Origin: Pterobdella sp. o SKG-2022
Taxonomy: Eukaryota > Annelida > Clitellata > Hirudinida > Piscicolidae
Direction of reading: 5' to 3'
Length of the DNA stretch: 64,000 bases
NCBI GenBank assembly: GCA_964035795.1
Contig: OZ038320.1
Location: forward strand, 31,327,125 to 31,391,124
Positions within the stretch are counted from its first letter, which is position 1. Each line of letters opens with the position of its first letter. Shown in pieces: positions 59,687 through 64,000 of this stretch. The notes under the pieces were generated by a model, which saw nothing but the letters and a program-made list of their open reading frames with translations, searched no databases and had not been told where the DNA came from. Both the position numbers and the translations under genes were made by a program.

Positions 59687-62600
59687 CTGTGAAGTTTAAA
59701 AGTATGTTCAAAGAAACAGATAACACTTTTATTTGAAAATTATTTGTTAAGCAATAGAATCATAGTTTATAGAATAAATATTAAACACTGATTTATAAGC
59801 ATAAACACCAATTACTCAAAATTCTTTTCCATATGGATTGATCTATAAAATACTAAAAAGTTTAAATCGGATTTAAGCATGACCCGGTAAACAGTTATAA
59901 TCATCAATCAACAACGATAAACAAAGTATCACGGCACCTCTAGCCATTATAAGCAGTTGAGTTGAAAAAAAGTGATTGGATTAGACCAAATGTTTGAAGA
60001 AATAGTAGAATGTTGCCTCTACACTTCTCACTCCCTCACCATTATAAAAACGTTACAAAAAGTTTCAATTTAAGGTCAATACTGATTTAAATCATTTCTT
60101 TCAGTTTTATTTTGATTTATTATTATAATTGTTATTATTTGAATCTTTTATTAGTTTTATGATTTTATTACTATTTTTAAAAAGATTATTATTTTTTCCT
60201 CCATTTCTTCTAAAATAATATTATTTATAACTTTGTTCTATTCTAGCATGTTAAATTGCTTTATAATTAAAAAATTGGTCAAATTATTTTTGTTTGTTAT
60301 GATTTTTATTTTTTTTTTCCATTATTATTATTATTTTTATTTTATTGCCTCTAAATATAGAGTTAAGTAGTAAGGCTAGTTCGTCAAATAATTATACCAT
60401 CAGTATTTCAGCTTTGTGTTATGGGTTTGAGGGTGTTTGTTTATTCAAACTTCATTAGTTTTATTATTATCATTTATTATTTTTATTATTTATTTTCATT
60501 TTTTAATATTATTTTTATTATCATTATTTTTTTTACTATACAATTTTTATATGTTTATATACACTTACAATAATAGTATTAACTATAATCATAGTTATAC
60601 ATAGTTGTAACGCCGATATATCAGGTAATTAATGTAGATCTTCTTAGGTACAAGCTCATACCACGGTCAGACATGACCAACAAAGGTGGCTATTTAAAGT
60701 CCACATTTTACAAATAACACAATCTTTCCCCAAGTTAAGGAAGGTATAATCCAATAAACGATTATTTTTTGTCTAAAACACGGATGGGGGGAAAGATTTT
60801 TAATGTTAGAAGCATTACTACACAGCATTACTACAACCTTGTTATTCTTGAGACTACAGCACAAATGCCTTTACATCACTTTGAATCTTTAGTGAGAAGT
60901 ACGTGGAGTCTTTTCAACTCCATCAATCATTCAATCATAGAGTAGATTTGTTATTTCACGAAAATGACATTTTGAGAAAAGATAATATATATATTGTTGT
61001 AGTTTTGTTGTATGAATAGAGTAGTTTAAAAACAGTTGTGGAGAATATATGAAAAGGTTGATTTGTATGAGGTGTTAAACATTTTTGAAAAGATTTCTTA
61101 GCATTTTAACCATTTTAATTACAATAATTAAATTTTATTATATATCTCATAACTATGATTAAATATGATTTTGATATTCCAATGTTGAGCTATCCCCATA
61201 CCAGAAAACTCAACCTACTAATTAATTATGATAAGATTGTACTTATCGAAAATTTTAGTTTCTGTCTAAAAATTTCTTCATTATATAGAAAAAATCAAAA
61301 AATTTGAATTAAAATGATACATTAGATGTTTCTGAAAATTGCATAATAAAATATTATTACACATCACTCAATAATATAAGTCATAAAATTTATATAGCGC
61401 TAAGTTCAAATTATAATTGTGGAAAACTCCGTGACATCTAGATGAGCTTTTAAAATATTTTTGATACGTTAGATAAACTGAAAGTTAACCTTTTATCAAA
61501 TTATCAAATACTTAACGTGAAAAAATATAAAAATAAATAGACTATTACTTTTACATAATATAATATACTGCATATATATAGTATATAAAAAGTATTATGA
61601 ATTTTTTCAAGGTTTCAAATGAAGATAATTTAAAATTTATTCCACTTTTTCTTATCTCAGCAGTTTTATTGCTTGGAAATCATTAATTATGAAAGGGTGA
61701 GATTTCCAAAGGTCAACAAAGATAGATGAGGCATGGTGGTTTTGCCCTTATGTTTTTTAACTTATAGCTTTTGTATAACCTATGTTCCATTTTTACTTGT
61801 TTATTTTTATTGTTTTATCTTTTTGTTTTTTGTGTTATTTACGTTATTATAGTATTAATTCTATTGAATCTTCTTTAATAATATTTATTTAAAATATTTA
61901 ATTTCATTTTCATTGTTTAAACACATTTTATTTAGTGTTTTATATACCTAAAATGCCTGTTCAAATAAATCTCATTATATTATCAAAATTTCTATAACTT
62001 TCTTCTAAAAAATATCATTAAAGAAAAAACCTAGAAATTCAATTGAAAACAAACAGTGATTTATGAATAACTGTTGAATTCCAGACCCCACACAGAGGTT
62101 TGAAGCTATAACATTGAGATATGTTCAATTCTGTGTGTTCAACACGTGGTTTTAAAAAAGATAGACAGTACAGGCGCTTAGGTGGTAGCAAGATTGGGGT
62201 TGTTGGAAATGCAAAAGAATAAAATAGGGTATTGAGAATAGTGGTGTCGGTGGTTTGAGAAAGTTCTATGTTGAAATTTTTGGGTTCAAGGATATTTCAA
62301 CTTATAAATTATTGTGTGAAGAATTGATATAAAAATTTCCAAGTTAAATTTTCTAAATCGAGTGTTTTTATAGTTTTGATATAAAAAAGTTGTATTTTAT
62401 ATTTAAAATTTTTTAAAAACTAATATTTCATTGTTATCAGCAGATTTCATTTGAAAGTTTTATCAATGCTAATAAAATTTGTGGAAATGAAAATTAATAA
62501 GCAAACAAAAATAGTGAAAATCTATGATCCGTAATAAAATAGTGAAGAAAATAAGTATTAATAACAATGATAATAAAAAAAAAGATAAAAAAAATAATTT

Positions 62601-64000
62601 TTTATATAACGCCAAGAAAAGCAATGAGGTGCCCAAGGTTAATAAGAAAAAACATACTAATAATAAAAAAAAAAATGATAATAATAAGATTGATTGATTG
62701 AAACATTGAATCAATTGCATACATATATTTTAATAACTTGATAAGGATTATCGCTAATTGCTTCTGAGTAGTAATAAGCGTATCTGAGCAGGCTTGAGTG
62801 AGATATGTTAAGTTTAAAATATAAGTTTTAGTAGCGAGAAGTATTTAGTTATGAATATTTATTAAATTACATATATTTATACTTTTTTTAAATTAATTGT
62901 TGTTTTTAATCATAGTTTATAGATTAGTTATCTCTACATGTATGATTATTTATTACCATTAGCGTCTTTTTCCTGGAACGGTGTGTTAAGTTTGAGAATG
63001 TCTCATTAATTTACAGCATCAAGTGAATTATTTTTAAAGTTTCATTTTATACAAGTAGAAGAATAAATAAAACAGAAGTATAATCTGTATTATGCGGCTT
63101 AAATGCATTTGGCCCTAGGGGATGGAGATGTTGAAGGATTGAAAACTATTTTGAATTCAATGATTTATCTTTCATTGTCATTTGATTTAATATTTATTTT
63201 TAGTTAAGATTTAATTGCTCTTAATTCATTTTTTTATTTTATGTTTTTTTAATTTTTTTTTTATGAACTTTTAAATAGAAAAAATGTGCGCCTTTTTCCG
63301 TTTATTTACTTGTTTTTTTGTTGAAGTGTTTTTGATGGGCAGTCAAGGTTTGAAAATTTAAGATGAAAGAAGAAGAAAAAGAAAAAAAAAAGAAAAAGAA
63401 GAAAAAGAAAAAAATGAAGAAGATGATGATGAAGAAGAAGAGAAATCCAATGATGATGATGATCGTGGTGTGAGTGAAAAGGTTAATTATACTCAATATA
63501 AACATCTTTTTCAGAGAATTTAAGACCATTGTTTCAAAATAAAAAACACTATTGAAGAATTTTAAAAAAATATTAAAAATGAAACTGAAAAATAAAAAAA
63601 AAGACGCTAAAACTGCAAAAAAAAATAATCATAAAAAATATCACAATTTCAAACAAAAAATAATCTAAAGAACAAAAGAGAGATAAAGGAAGGATCGGTG
63701 TGATGAAAAGGGGATTGAAGTTTTAATTCTCAGTAACACTTTTTATTAAAAAAACCATAAAAAGGTTAAGCAACAATAAAAAAATATAATAACAGAAAAA
63801 AATTTACTGTTAATCATTATAATAAAATCATAAAAAATAATAAAAAGTTTAAAAAAATTAAAAAAAACACATTAAATTCAGAAAACTAAAATTTCTATCT
63901 ATAAAAAAAATACTGTATCTGAATAAAAACCCCATAGAAGCATTAAACCATAGCTTGAACCCTGAGAAGTCATTTTTTTCACAGTTCCACACAGGTGCTC
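59687..64000. other. non-coding right end of the window
   Basis: AT-rich DNA with ATT/TTA simple sequence (60100-60550) and a GAA-rich purine tract near 63364-63446. The 5' exons of the coiled-coil gene should lie here or beyond. The final bases contain a TTTTTTTCACAG and a CACACAG, which could be splice acceptors of a plus-strand gene continuing outside, but nothing more can be said. Confidence 0.5.
63364..63446. repeat. GAA/AAG polypurine tract
   Basis: Over 80 bases of almost pure A and G on the plus strand (GAA, AAG and A runs, with a few GAT). Confidence 0.8.

Overview
This window is nuclear DNA from an AT-rich invertebrate animal. Evidence: spliced genes with GT-AG introns, animal-only gene families (p90 RSK kinase, ACF1/BAZ1A remodeller subunit, EMX homeobox), non-LTR retrotransposon debris, very abundant microsatellites, and asparagine runs inside proteins. 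I cannot name the phylum from sequence alone. No bacterial, organellar or viral genes were seen.

Layout. 1-1.6 kb: two retroelement fragments on the minus strand. 1.6-4.75 kb: non-coding with short tandem duplications. 4.75-14.57 kb (+): a 22-exon ribosomal S6 kinase gene (RSK, 872 codons assembled exon by exon with phases that all join). 14.6-18.3 kb: non-coding. 18.3-20.4 kb (-): a three-exon SLC7-type cationic amino acid transporter; the last two exons are short and easily missed. 20.4-22.9 kb: shared upstream region of the transporter and the next gene. 22.87-39.36 kb (+): a 29-exon ACF1/BAZ1A orthologue (1,536 residues) with WAC, DDT, WSD-type, PHD and bromodomain; one intron carries a broken LINE in antisense orientation (31.7-35.6 kb). 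39.4-44.6 kb: non-coding. 44.57-54.44 kb (+): a four-exon EMX homeobox gene, homeodomain split by two introns, the second 7.2 kb long and full of simple repeats. 54.4-58 kb: non-coding. 58.0-59.7 kb (-): the last exon of an unrecognised Gln/His-rich coiled-coil protein. 59.7-64 kb: non-coding.

The genes are unrelated in function (growth-factor kinase, nutrient transporter, chromatin remodeller, patterning transcription factor), so this is an ordinary gene neighbourhood, not an operon or a dedicated system. I found no convincing new biological system. The items most worth checking are a 554-bp pure TTAC tetranucleotide array filling one RSK intron, a palindromic 32-bp-spaced minisatellite in a BAZ1A intron, two foldback/MITE-like elements, a ~170-residue Asp/Asn/His-rich linker in the RSK, and the 530-residue Asn-rich leader of EMX. 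All gene structures were assembled by eye from splice signals, reading phase and remembered family sequence; none has been tested against RNA or databases.
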